Below, one piece after another: positions 1-20,100 of a DNA stretch of 64,000 nt. Origin of the DNA: Paroedura picta. Lineage: Eukaryota > Chordata > Lepidosauria > Squamata > Gekkonidae. The stretch spans positions 77,937,765 through 78,001,764 of the forward strand of contig NC_135369.1 of assembly GCF_049243985.1 (NCBI RefSeq), given 5' to 3'. Both the position numbers and the translations under genes were made by a program. The notes beneath the pieces were generated by a model. It was not told the DNA's origin. It was given only the letters and a program-made list of their open reading frames with translations, and made no database searches. Each line of letters opens with the position of its first letter. Within the stretch, counting starts at the first letter, position 1.

Positions 1-8491
<8,491 letters not shown>

Positions 8492-8587
8492 CAACATTGT
8501 TGAAACCACCAAATGGCAATTCAGTCTTAAATGCTACCCCAGACCATCATTAGTTATTCCCAAGAACAAGTGTCCAGTTAATTTAGG

Positions 8588-8593
8588 AATAAA
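8588..8593 (+). terminator. Candidate QPCT poly(A) signal
   Basis: AATAAA lies 97 bases after the QPCT stop codon. A second AATAAA is at 8781-8786. Either could be used; the sequence alone does not decide. Confidence 0.45.
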
Positions 8594-9483
8594 ATATTCT
8601 CCTTGTTTTAGGTGACAATTGAAACAGAAACTATTCTTCATAATTGTCCTCATATAGAAAGCTTTTAATTATTTCTTCCAAAGAAACATACTGATGAGAG
8701 AACCCAAAGTTGATCCTGACAACCAAGTTGAAAAGAAATACACTTAATGCCAAATTCTGTGGCAGTAAAAACAAGCATTAAATAAAAATTGTCCCCCATT
8801 TCTCATCTTAGGAAAAAATAAATACAATGTCTTATTTTGCTCCACACACTACACTTGTTTATTTTTAAAGTATTTGAGTTACAAAGAGGAACAAATACTA
8901 TTTTCTTTTTTTTCAATTCAGTGGGGAGAAATCTTATCACGCTGGCATGAGAGTGTGCTAGGGGCTCAAATGCATAGCTACTGCAACAGCAAATGCTGTT
9001 CTTGTAGATGATTTCCTGCAAAATGCTATAGGAGTTTACACTATTCATTTCCTATAGATAATTTTGAAGCAACCCTCCAGTTCCCAATACCTGCATTTTG
9101 CACAGGATTCTATTAACCAGGCCCCCTGAGCTTGGTTTACAACTGTGCACATTAGAAAAATGACACACATTAAATCATGTCATAGTTGAAGTTAGAACAT
9201 GATGCCATTAATATTTGAAAAATAATTTATCAGAGACAATAGGTCAGCCCAACCTTACTAACCTCTGAAGGTAATAATCCTGTTGGGATATCTTAAGATC
9301 AGCTGTACTGACACTATAAAAATCACTATAACCTATGCACATTCTATAGTTTTCAGATCATTTTAGTATATAAGCCACACTGATGTGATAGTCCATTTTA
9401 TTAGTCCACTTTAGCAGTAACAACACAAATTGTGGTTTGACTATCATAGGTAAAGCATCCTCCTTTGATTTCCATTCTTCCAT

Positions 9484-9869
9484 CTAATCTGGTGGAATAA
9501 GCTCCCGGAACAGCTAAGGGCCCTGCCAGAGTTGTCAACTTTCCACAGGGCCTGCAAGACAGAGCTTTTCCATCAGGCATACAGTTGAGGCCAGGGTGGG
9601 GCCTGCTATTCAATCTGAGGATAGATGTCCTTTTGTCCATCTGTCAATAAATAGATCTGTCTCCCCACTCTCACAGTCAGAAGGCTGGCCCTGGCTGGTC
9701 GAGAGGGTGAGTTTAGTTAGTTTTTTCGCTTGCCATCTGGTCACCTTTAGTAATTGCAATTACAGGTTTTTATGGGTTTTAGTGTGTTCTTATTCTTTTA
9801 ATGTGTGAACCGCCATGAGCCCAATCGGGAACGGCGGTATATAAATTTAAATAATAAATAAATAAAATG
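9484..9869 (+). mobile_element. L2-type LINE 3' end
   Basis: Begins with the coding-end pattern TGGTGGAATAAGCTCCCGGA and ...AAGGGCCCTGCCAGAG. Ends with the tail GAACCGCCATGAGCCCAATC, GGGAACGGCGGTATATAAAT and A/T repeats. 5'-truncated, non-coding. Confidence 0.8.
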
Positions 9870-9899
9870 TTTAGGACATCACTAAATATAGGTTTAACT

Positions 9900-10325
9900 G
9901 GTAGCTCATGTTTTTTGATGTGGAACACATCTTATGGCACCGCCCCTGGGACGGAAATGGGTACGGACGTGATGTCCGTAGCCTTGACCCAGGGAACACA
10001 CCGGAAGAGGCTGGGGTAGCTGTGGGGCACTGCAGCAGGCACTTGGCTGAGGCAGCACAGGCCATTGCAGGAGGAGACAGCCAGGCATGCCAGTGCAGCA
10101 GGCAGGTGGGCTAACGCTGCCGCATAGGTGAGGATGGGGGGGATGGGGAAGGAGCAGGGAGTCTTGGTGTTAGGAAGGCCTCTGGGGGATGGCACAAGCC
10201 TAGGCATTGCCCTCCAGGCTGGAGGAGAAGAGGTATGGAGGGAGGGCTCTTTGAGTGCATGTTTGTGTGTGTTGTGTGTGGGGGGAAGGGACCAGGGAGT
10301 AGTTCAGGGAAGGAGAGGTGGAAGT
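9900..10325. other. GC-rich unclassified stretch between QPCT and SLC30A6
   Basis: Open frames on both strands here are by-products of high G+C. No domain, no splice pattern and no clear repeat ends. Likely an old repeat of unknown family. Confidence 0.3.
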
Positions 10326-10329
10326 GGGA

Positions 10330-10915
10330 AGGATGAGCTATTAAGAATCAGCATAGATTCTGTAAAGAAAAAGCTTGTCTCACTATCCTTTTATAGTTCT
10401 TTGAGATGGTGAACAAACGTGGACAAGAATGACCCCGAAGTTAACTTCGGAGCTGTGAAGTTGATAAATCTGTGAATGACACTAAGTTGTTCAGGTCAGC
10501 TAGAACCAGGGAAGGCTGTGAAGTGTTCCAGAGGGATCTGTTGAGGCTCGGCAAGTGAACATCAACATGGCAAATTAGTTTCAACATGGGCAAATGCAAC
10601 GGAGTGCCCACTGGAGGCAAAAGTCCTATAAATATTCATTGATCAAGTCTGAACTGGTGATAACTGAGCAGTAGAGAGATCCTGGAGTCACAGTAGATAA
10701 CTAATTGAAGATGTCTACTCACTGTATGACTGCAATAAAAATGGCAAATATTATACTGGGGATTATTAGGAAGGGGACTGAAAACAAATCAGCCAGTATC
10801 ATAATGCTCCTGTATAAATCAGTGGTGTGGCCTCATTTGGAATACTGTGTACAGATCTGATCCCCATACCACAGAAAGGATATTACAGCATTGGAAACTA
10901 TACAGATGAACTGAT
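10330..10915 (+). mobile_element. Old CR1-like LINE fragment
   Basis: Degenerate match to the CR1 RT 3' region: AAGTTGTTCAGGTCAGCTAG, GGCAAATGCAACGG-type text, and GTGTGGCCTCATTTGGAATA followed by CTGTGTACAGATCTG, corresponding to the VVRPHLEYCVQFW block. Many frameshifts; clearly older than the CR1 at 21.5 kb. Confidence 0.7.
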
Positions 10916-10929
10916 AATTTGCCCTCAGT

Positions 10930-12423
10930 TGCGTCTCCATCCTCATTGCATGATTCTCCCCCTTTTTTTCTCTCCAGCTGTGCTATGCCTCAATTCTGGC
11001 TAACTGTATTTGTTATTTCAGAGCTGATTTCTGTGCCCCTATTCTGATCAATTCCATTTTTATAATTCCCACCTCCTGCCTAGGACTTCCCCAGCTGTAG
11101 TTTCTTCTCCTCCTATTCCTTGGGCATCTCTGGGTCCACTTGGCGGTGCCATTCTGAGGTAATTCCTCCTGATTATGGAGCTTGTCACAATCTTGTATTT
11201 TTGTATGTTTACTGTGGGATAAGCTACTTGTGGGTTTTATTGTCAGATCTCACAGCTACTACGAAACTTGTTACAAAATTGCAAACATCTGTAGGGGCAG
11301 ATACATATACAGGTTACAATTTTCCTTCTTTAACAATTGCTTCCCAGAAGCTATTTTCCTCAGAGGACTACTGGTTCCACATTCCTATTTCAGGATCCTC
11401 ATCAATCCCTCACTCTTCTGAATTGCTACTTTCTCAGGTCAACTGTAGAATGCCCCTGTCAATCAAGGTTCTCAGACCAGTAAGCAGTTACCTTTCCATT
11501 ACAGTTTCATTCAACAGAACACATAGTCCAAGAAAAATTAGCATCTTTGCAATCATTGGTCATCAGTTGTAATGAAAGCAACCATTTTGATTCTTAGTTT
11601 TAAACTGATTTGATTCTAGTTCAAAAATACAAAGATGTAGATACAGCTTTAGAACAGAGCACCTTACTGCATTTACACATTAGAAAAGGCAAGTAGATTA
11701 TCACTGTACAATAAATTAACTAGTTTCCTAGAATAAATATGTGCCTGAAAGACGACAGTATCATCAGTGAATAAGACTTTCTATTCTATTAGCCTAGGAA
11801 ATTCTATTAGCTTAGGAAAATACAACCTTTTCAGTTCAAGAATTCCCCATCAGCAACAACTAATGAATGTTTTCAATGTAATCCATAGTCAATGTCCCAA
11901 ACTATTTAGTTCTATAAAGTCTCATTGAGTGGAGGGGGCAGGGTGAGATAGCAAAATGAGTCCCTAAATAACCTGTATAGGTTCTGGTACCACCACCCTA
12001 CTTCAGAGAACCCTGCACCAGTTTACTACTAAATTGATGTATTTGAAGATAAGGAAGGTCAACAATCTCCAAATCAGGAAGAGGGGGGGGGGGGAGAAAC
12101 TTCTACCCATGTCTACCCTGCAAAGTGAAGAAAGAATGTCCTTTGAATCACCAACATGAGGGTGACCATGAAATCTAACTTTATTCTTAAAAAATAATCT
12201 GGAGGAGGGAGTTTACATATTCCTAGCTGTTGGCATGCCTTTCTGGGAGGAGAACCAGCCACTCCGTTTTTCCTTGTTTGAAAAGTTGATGCTGGCTGCC
12301 AATTGGTTTTTAACTAGCTTCTGTTTTATGAAGTTCCCCATCATCATGTTAAAGAGTGAGATTAACACACAAAGAAAGGATTCTTCTAACTACACATTAA
12401 AAAAACATCACACACATCTAAGC
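10930..12423. other. Convergent intergenic DNA, nothing assignable
   Basis: No exon-like open frame with splice sites. A 150-codon frame at 11120-11572 has no recognisable domain and is taken as chance. A G-run lies near 12083-12095. Confidence 0.45.
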
Positions 12424-12751
12424 CAACCTTTCTCAATTTTTTTTTACCATTGAGAAACTGCTGAAACATTCTTCGGGCTTCGAGAAACCCCAGAAATGGT
12501 ACAATCATGCAGAATATGATTGGGAAGCATAGGTGTGTGCATGCCCGCTCACCCAGGGCCCCTCCCCTTCCCACCCCCTCTAGATCCACCATTAGGAATT
12601 ATGGAAGGAGGTGGGCGGGCTGACATGACTATATATGGTCATACCATCCAATAAATATTTAACAAATTTTAAAAATATTTTTTAAATTAATTAACTCCCA
12701 CTCATTCAGGAAATTCTAGGGCTTTCACAAAACGCTGGTTGAGAAAGCCAG
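12424..12751 (-). mobile_element. hAT-type MITE, 328 bp, perfect 8-bp TSD
   Basis: ATCTAAGC flanks both ends (12416-12423 and 12752-12759). Inverted ends are CAACCTTTCTCAA and (reverse complement) CTGGCTTTCTCAA. The same family is present at 20753-21065 and, split by a SINE, at 42362-42995. Non-coding. Confidence 0.8.
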
Positions 12752-12759
12752 ATCTAAGC

Positions 12760-13637
12760 TGTACCTTATTAGCTGCAAAAACTAAAAGGAATATATTATT
12801 ACTTCCGACATAAGGTAGACACTCTGCATGACCTTCTTCCTTATTACCAAGAGCTATAATTACTTTTCAAAACCAGTTGCAAAATCGAAAAGCAGTGTTT
12901 ACAACCAACTGGAAACCAATAAGCTAACCAAAACACCCATTTACCATACAAATGGACCTCCTCTAAATGCTTCCAAGAGGATTAACAAGCTTAAAAGCAG
13001 TTCTCCAAGTTTAATACTTTATTTTCCCGCATACTGTCCAGCAGGGAAGATGGACATAAAAATGAATATGCAATAGTAACAACCATAAAAGAAGCAACAG
13101 GAGTCTTGTAAACCTTACAGTAAAATAGATTAAACAATAATTTCTTCATGTCAAAAATTGATATCAGGAGTTCGACCTCTAAGAAGGCTTTGAAAAAAAA
13201 AAAGGAGGTGCTTTTCCAAGTGAAGGAAAATGTGAATTTAAAAAATTCATGATTGCATTAAAAAGTTCATATGATTGTATCTGAGGCACTGAAGATCTAG
13301 AAGAGTAATGAAGAACGATACGTCCCAGATAACACTCCAAAATTAAAGAATACAAAACCCCCGCTCCTTTTTGATTTGTTCTGTTCTGAATATACAGTCA
13401 TGTTATGCTGTAACGACTTAGGGGAAAAAATAATATAATTCAGCTCTTTCATTACCAAAAAAAAGGGGTATTTCAGTTCTTGAGATCAATAACTGTTTTA
13501 AGATTAAATGAAAACAAGAAACTCACAACTGTTGGAAATACTTAATCTCCAGTCACCTAGAAAATCGGAATGGGCTTGTAAAACATGAGCAATAAAATAA
13601 GTGAAAAAATTCACACAATAAATATGGGAAAAGTTTA
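12760..13637 (-). other. Probable SLC30A6 3' UTR and flank
   Basis: AT-rich, repeat-poor sequence just downstream of the SLC30A6 stop on its strand. On the - strand AATAAA occurs at 13634-13639 (overlapping the stop) and again near 13018-13023. The transcript end cannot be fixed from sequence. Confidence 0.4.
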
Positions 13638-14135
13638 TTAGGGTCTGGACTGATCTCGAGTGCCAGCTTCATAGCCGTGGGGGGCATTCATAAAGCCAGT
13701 CCTGTATCCCTGGGTCGTTCCCACTCCTGGCATTCCAAATCCTTGAGTGAATGCATTGCTGTAAGGTACAGTTCCACGGCTGAAGCCGAGACCATAAGGT
13801 CGGGTCTGAGTGTTCAGGAGAATGACTGGGTTCATATTTTTGCCCGGTGTGTTAAAAGAAAATTCTGGCGGTGGGCTGCTTAGTTTTGCTGGAGTAGATG
13901 TAGGAGGATTAAAGTTTTCAGCAGTCTTTAAAGGTGGCATTGGAATGATGTGATGGTCTGAAAGGTTCAGTATATTGTTGGCAATAGGCCCAGAGGTCAA
14001 GGTAGGCCTGATCCAGTCATCTTTGAAAATCTGAACAGTTAAAGTAGACACTAGGGTGTATAACCGATTAGTCACATGAGCAAGCACCATTTGTTCATTG
14101 GCATCTCTTCGAATTCTCACATGTACTGATCCAGC
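13638..14135 (-). CDS. SLC30A6: SLC30A6 terminal coding exon 14
   Basis: Encodes AGSVHVRIRRDANEQMVLAH, then the low-complexity C-terminus with SPPPEFSFNTPGKNMNPVIL and NTQTRPYGLGFSRG, ending RDQSRP. The stop TAA is followed at once by a second TAA, and TAATAAA also contains a poly(A) hexamer. Confidence 0.97.
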   Translation of the reverse strand, partial: AGSVHVRIRRDANEQMVLAHVTNRLYTLVSTLTVQIFKDDWIRPTLTSGPIANNILNLSDHHIIPMPPLKTAENFNPPTSTPAKLSSPPPEFSFNTPGKNMNPVILLNTQTRPYGLGFSRGTVPYSNAFTQGFGMPGVGTTQGYRTGFMNAPHGYEAGTRDQSRP

Positions 14136-17100
14136 CTAGAAAGCAAATTAACAATAAACTCAAATTACATGAGGATTATAGACTTCGATAATATATCAGC
14201 ACTTTTCCCTTAAAATTCCTGATACAAGTTCTACCCAGGAGAAACTATTGGGATTTGTTAAGCTATTGCATTTGAAATAACAAGCAACAGAGGTCACTGT
14301 TGGTTGGGGAAGATGTTCTGGATCAGAGCAGCTGTCTCTACCAAATCAGGTGAAGAAATGAAGAATAAGGTTGTAGTAATTGCTAACAGCATGCTCTTTC
14401 ATTCTGATAAATATTCAGCCTCTTTCATTCTGATGTTCAGCCTTTAATAAGCATTCAACCCTTGGATTTGCCTGGTCTAGTCATGTTGATATGTAACTGC
14501 TCTAATTTCATTGTAATGTACACCATATGAGGTTGCCCTTGAGAACAATTCAGCTGGTTCCAGAACGCAGCAGCCTGTCAAGAGGAAGCAGTCACCATGT
14601 GCATAGGGCACCAATATTAAAACAACTATTATTGGCAAGAAGTATACTTCAGGTTCAACTTGATTTCAAAACCCTTTACAACTTGTGATCTTTATGTCTG
14701 AACATCTATTCCTCTTTGCATGAAGCCATGCATCATCACTATTAAGCATGGCAGTTTCTTCTCACAATGCCCTCATGGCAACTGGTAATCCATGAGATCT
14801 TCCCAATTTTGCCCTATCCTTCCAAACAAGCTCCCATGGACTGCAAGGATGGCTCCAGACTTTTCAAAAGCATTTAAGGACTACATGATTCAAAGAAGCT
14901 TTTATCCGAGTTGTTTAAATGTGTTAGATCCAGTGATCTAAAATTAAACTGTTTGGAGAGGGAGCTTGAAGGCTACTTAGAATGTTATGCACAATGCATT
15001 TCCACTGTGGACTGATTATTTGTATCTATGTTATAAGACAATTTTGTCAGCCTTTATATTTGTGGCCATTGCTCTGAAAAATAGGATTTTACTTTGTCTA
15101 TATTCATCCACTGTTTTAAGCTGCTCTGGATCCTGGAAAAATTATGAGAAGAAAAATAAAAATACTTACCAGAGTACCAAAGCCCAATGTCCAGAAATGC
15201 TCATTTCGAACCTCTAAGACACCATCTAAGGTAGATACCTAGATTAACACATAAATTGTATACAGTATTGTTAACAATCCTTCTGAATTGTTACCAAGCC
15301 ACCCCCTACCACTTTTTAAAAAGCTTAGTGTGTCTGACATTATACAGTGATAAAAATCTCCCCAACACAAGCTTAATGAACTGCATGATCTCCCACAGCT
15401 ATTGTTTATTTCAGTGGGGGCTGTACTAAACAAGTGTCTGAATTAGCAACTTCTGAGGTTTTAAAAAAGCTTTTTATAATTACTTATTCATAAAAAGTCT
15501 GCTTTTTTAAAAAAACTGGAATTAAGCCTTACTGAATGCCACAGGGCTCCAAAGTAAATGGTCACAAGTCAGGATGCAGATCTATTCATGCCCATACTAG
15601 TCACAAATGGAGATAGTGACAGATTTTATTTTCCTGGGCTCCAAGATCACTGCAGATGGGGACTGCAGCAAAGAAATTAAAAGACGCTTGCTCCTGGGGA
15701 GGAAAGCATGGCAAATCTAGACAGCATCCTAAAAAGCAGAGACATCACCCTGCCAACAAAAGTGCGTTTAGTCAAGGCTATGGTATTCCCAGTTGCAATG
15801 TATGGCTGCAAAAGTTGGACCATAAGGAAGGCCGAGCGTCAAAGAATTGAGGCTTTTGAACTTTGGTGCTGGAGAAGACTCTTGCGAGTCCCTTGGACTG
15901 CAAGGCGAACAAACCGGTCAGTCCTAGAGGAGATCAGCCCTGACTGCTCTTTAGAAGGCCAGATCCTGAAGATGAAACTCAAATACTTTGGCCACCTCAT
16001 GAGAAGGAAGGACTCCCTGGAGAAGAGCTTAATGCTGGGAGCGATCGAGGGCAAAATAAGAAGGGGACGACAGAGAATGAGGTGGCTGGATGGAGTCACT
16101 GAAGCAGTCGGTGCAAACTTAAATGGACTCTGGGGAATGGTAGAGGACAGGAAGGCCTGGAGGATCATTGTCCATGGGGTCGCGATGGGTCGGACACGAC
16201 TTCGCACATAACAACAACAACAACAACTAGTCACTGCTTTAGAAAAGCATACGATTTATGTAACAACAGCACTAAATACTTTGTAATACTGAATCCCTTA
16301 TTTAACTACCCCCACAATAGTTTTATATCATTTATGTCAATGATGGGAAAATGCATTAGAAGATTTGAAAAGGTATAAAATTATCATACTAAAGTAGCAT
16401 ACTAGGGAGGGGTAGACATGTTATTTATGCTCAGATTCTGTTTCGTTCAGGTTCTTTAATATAATGGCATGATCCCAATTTTAGTACAGAATTCTTATCA
16501 CATTTCTGCCTGTAATATTTTTGTCTTCCAAACAGCTGGGATGGAATTCTCAAGGACTAGCCCTCAACCAAGGGATCTTCCCTGTTAAATTCCAGACACA
16601 GAAAAGATTCGCATTTACAAGCCATTAAAATTCCTCCATGCTGAATAAGCAAACAAAATCATAGTAATAGTCTTACTATCCATGGTGACTGAAGGAAACC
16701 TCCATGTTCAGAGACAGTCAACATCAGAATCCCAATGCCAGGAGGCCAGGAAGTGCATCTCCCCTGCCTGGATGGGGTGCAATTGGAGATCTTGCTTTGG
16801 GCCAGGAATTTGTGAGTGATCTTTGATGCCTCCTTGTCTATGGAGGTGCAGGTTATGAGAGTAGCCCAACTGGCACTTTTCTGTCTTCACCAGGCAAGGC
16901 TACAAGCACCCTACCCGGCCCCTGAACACCTAGCCTCAGCCCCTACTGGCCAGCCAATTCGGGGTGGTTCACAACAATAGAAACACAGTTTAAAACCAAA
17001 ACCAAACAAACAATCCTTACCTCACCCCACCTCCCACCATAGGTGGGGTGGTTCAAGGGTGGAAGAACTTGATCTTGCAGGCCATGCAAAACTGCAAGAG

Positions 17101-20100
17101 CTCTGTCAGGGCCCTCGGCTCTTCTGGGAACTCATTCCACCAGGTCGTGGCCAGGACTGAAAAGACCTGGGCCCTGGTCGGGGCCAGGTAGTGCTCTCTT
17201 GGGCTGGGGATCAGTTGCCTGTTTAGATTCACAGAGCGTAATGCCTTGCTAGGGGCACAAGGAGATAGGCCATCCCTCAGGTATGCTGGACCCAGACCAC
17301 AAATAGCCTTGAAGGTCAAAATCAAAACCTTTAACTTGATCTGGAACACCACTGGCAACCAATGCAGCTGCTGCAGCACAGACTGGATATGAGCCCTTAA
17401 TGTTCCAGTGAGGACCCTCGCAGCTGCATTTTGTACCAGTTGCAACTTCCGGGTCAAGGATAAGGGCAGGCCAGTGTACAGCGAGTTACAAAAGTCTAGT
17501 CTGGAGGTGACCGTCACACAGATCACAGTGGCTAGGTGTTCCAGGGCCAGGTAGGACACTAGTAGCCTTGCTTGGTGTAGGTGGAAAAATGTCAGATTGA
17601 ATACCTTCGTAACCTGAGTCTCCATGGAAAGGGAGGCATCAAAGGTCACCCCTAAGTTCCTGGCATGCAACCATCACCTATAGAGTTCTGTAACACACTC
17701 TATGCTGGCCTGCCCTTGTCCCTGACCCAGAAATTGCAACTGATACAAAATGCGGCTGATAGGGTTCTCATGGGAACACCCTGAAGAGTCCATATCCAGC
17801 CAGTGCTGAGGCAGCTGCATTGGTTGCCAGTTAAATTCCGGATCAGGTTCAAGTTTTTGACCTTCAAGGCCATCTGCGGTCTGTGCCCAGCATATCTGAG
17901 GGACCATTTTAACCTCCTATGCCCCTCACAAAGTTCTTTGCACTGCAAATTCTAACAGGATGGTGATCCCTGCCCCACATGAAGTACATCTGGCCTTGAC
18001 CAGAGCCAGAGCCTTTTTGGTCCTGGCCCCTACCTGGTGGGATGAGCTCCCAGAACAGCTGAGGGCCCTGTCAGTTTCCAAAGCCTGCAAGATGGAGCTC
18101 TTCCACCTGACATTTGGTTCGGATTAGGGTCAGGAGGATCTAAATGGCTCCTTCTCCAAATGTTTTAATATCTTCATCTAGAAAACTGTTAACATCAATA
18201 CCTTCCTTGAGGCTGGAACCAGTCCAATTTGCTGGAGCCCAACGGGATTATTGGGGGGGGGGGGTTCAGGCTATAAGGGATTGGCTTGCTATTTTATGAC
18301 CTTGTTGTGAACCTCCATGATGTGGCTGGCCCAAGCAAGGGTCTTACGTTCTTAAAGAGTTATCTCCCTCCTTACCAGTCAGGAGGTGCTTGATGTGGGG
18401 GCCTCTTTTTAAACAGGAAGAGCAAAGGGCAGTCAACTCTGAACATACACATAAACCTACTGATTTCAAAATGTTAGCTCATGCCTAAGTCTTTATTTTC
18501 AAGAATACAGAAGGCTTAGGAAAATAAGATGTTTCAAACAACAGAGCACAACATAAGGCATAGGAGCACAATGCCTCCAACACAGACTGCTTTTGTAAAA
18601 CAACAGGACCACCTTTTCCCATATGAGACTACCTCTCACTCCAGTAATCTTTGGAAGTCTTGCTTTGGGTGTCCCTGTCATCTGAGGCTAGATGGATGGC
18701 AATCTGACAAAGGGCTGGAAGTTTGGTATCTCTTTCCTAGGGAGATCTGTCTGAATCCTTCTATCAGCTACACTTAGAAAAGGAGAGGTTTTAGATCCTC
18801 AGTCAGAAATCTGTCCCCTATAGATTTATCTTTCATCCCTTGTATGGTCCTCTATGTGTTTGCTTATTTATTATTATAAAAGTAGGGAGAAGCTTTAATC
18901 TGTAAAAAAGCAAAGCTGACTAGCATGACACAAGGGAAAACAGAGTATGTGAGAACCAGTTTCTGGCTCTTTAGCTCCTACCCCATGCCCCTCATGGCAT
19001 GGCAGCCCTTTCTCCCTTAAGAATATACAGTCAAAGCCTTTTGAGTCTCCATAGGGCAGCAGGGTTAGGAGGATGCAACTGGATAAGGCTGACACCTTAG
19101 CCTCCTCCCACCCTGAGACCATCAATGAAAGCATAGTACTTTCAGGCTAGAGATCTGGAATCACTCAGGCAGTGAACATTATTTATTACCTCAAATGAGA
19201 TCCTTCTCCCAGCCAGTTACTTAAAGGGCTCATAGGAAACACTGACTTTGATCTGCTGTGGAGCAAGTTCTGCTAGCACAAGGCCCTTTTCAGCACACTG
19301 AAAATTAGTGATATTTTGTAAGTGGATGTACAGGCCCCTCAATGGAAGTGGAAACGACATGGACAATGCTGCCTAGTATGAACGTAGACTACAATAATCT
19401 AGTTAGACAGTATGCCTGTTAAGGACATACAACATTCTCCTCTTGCTGTTGACTTACCTACCCTCATCACCCTGGGGAAATGGAAACTGCAGATGTTGTG
19501 GAGCCATCAGAAAAGGGACAGATATGCCCTAGTTGCTCAGATTTAAAATTTGGAGGTAATATGGATTTATTATTGTTCTGAAGTTAAAAAATGGGGGCAT
19601 TTTACGACTGGATTTTGATTAGTTACATTCAATTGGGGAAAAACCTAATTTTACCTAGCTGAAACTAGAAAAACTGTGTTCCACACAAAAGGGAAACAGT
19701 TAAATTTGCATCTGAAAGCCGTGAAAGAATGATTAGTTTCTATTATAACCTTTTAACCCATTTGCTCACTTCTTCGGTTTCAGCTCCCCCATCTAGTACC
19801 AAGTTCCAGTACCTCCTGAAAAGCCCTCCTCGCTGTGCCAGGAAGTGTACTGAACAGCATCCCATCAGGTCAGAGAGGCTGCCTCATACTTACCTCTCTT
19901 AAAAGCTTATCTAGCTGTCCAATCACATGAGGTGGTGTTGTCTGGAAAAAGAGAATCATAATTTTTAAAATTTGCATAGTCCTGCCACAGGAAGTAGTAA
20001 CTGCTGAGAAAAGAAATTATAACGCAATATTAAGCTTGTGATAAAATGCCAGTATACCTATATTCTACTTCAAATGTCCATTTTCATCTGCTGACTAAAT

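Noticed and set aside
9871-10412. Overlapping ORFs of 60-94 codons on both strands
   Set aside because: Produced by high G+C; no conserved motif, start context or splice sites.
11120-11572. 150-codon + strand ORF between QPCT and SLC30A6
   Set aside because: No domain recognised, AT-rich intergenic setting, no flanking splice sites or promoter-like sequence.
13677-13883. + strand ORF opposite the SLC30A6 last exon
   Set aside because: A shadow of the real coding exon on the other strand.
17053-17670. A 205-codon - strand ORF that could pass for a host gene
   Set aside because: It reads as the C-terminal part of L2 ORF2 (NSLYTGLPLSL, LHWLPV, GPAYLRD) and is followed by an L2 tail.
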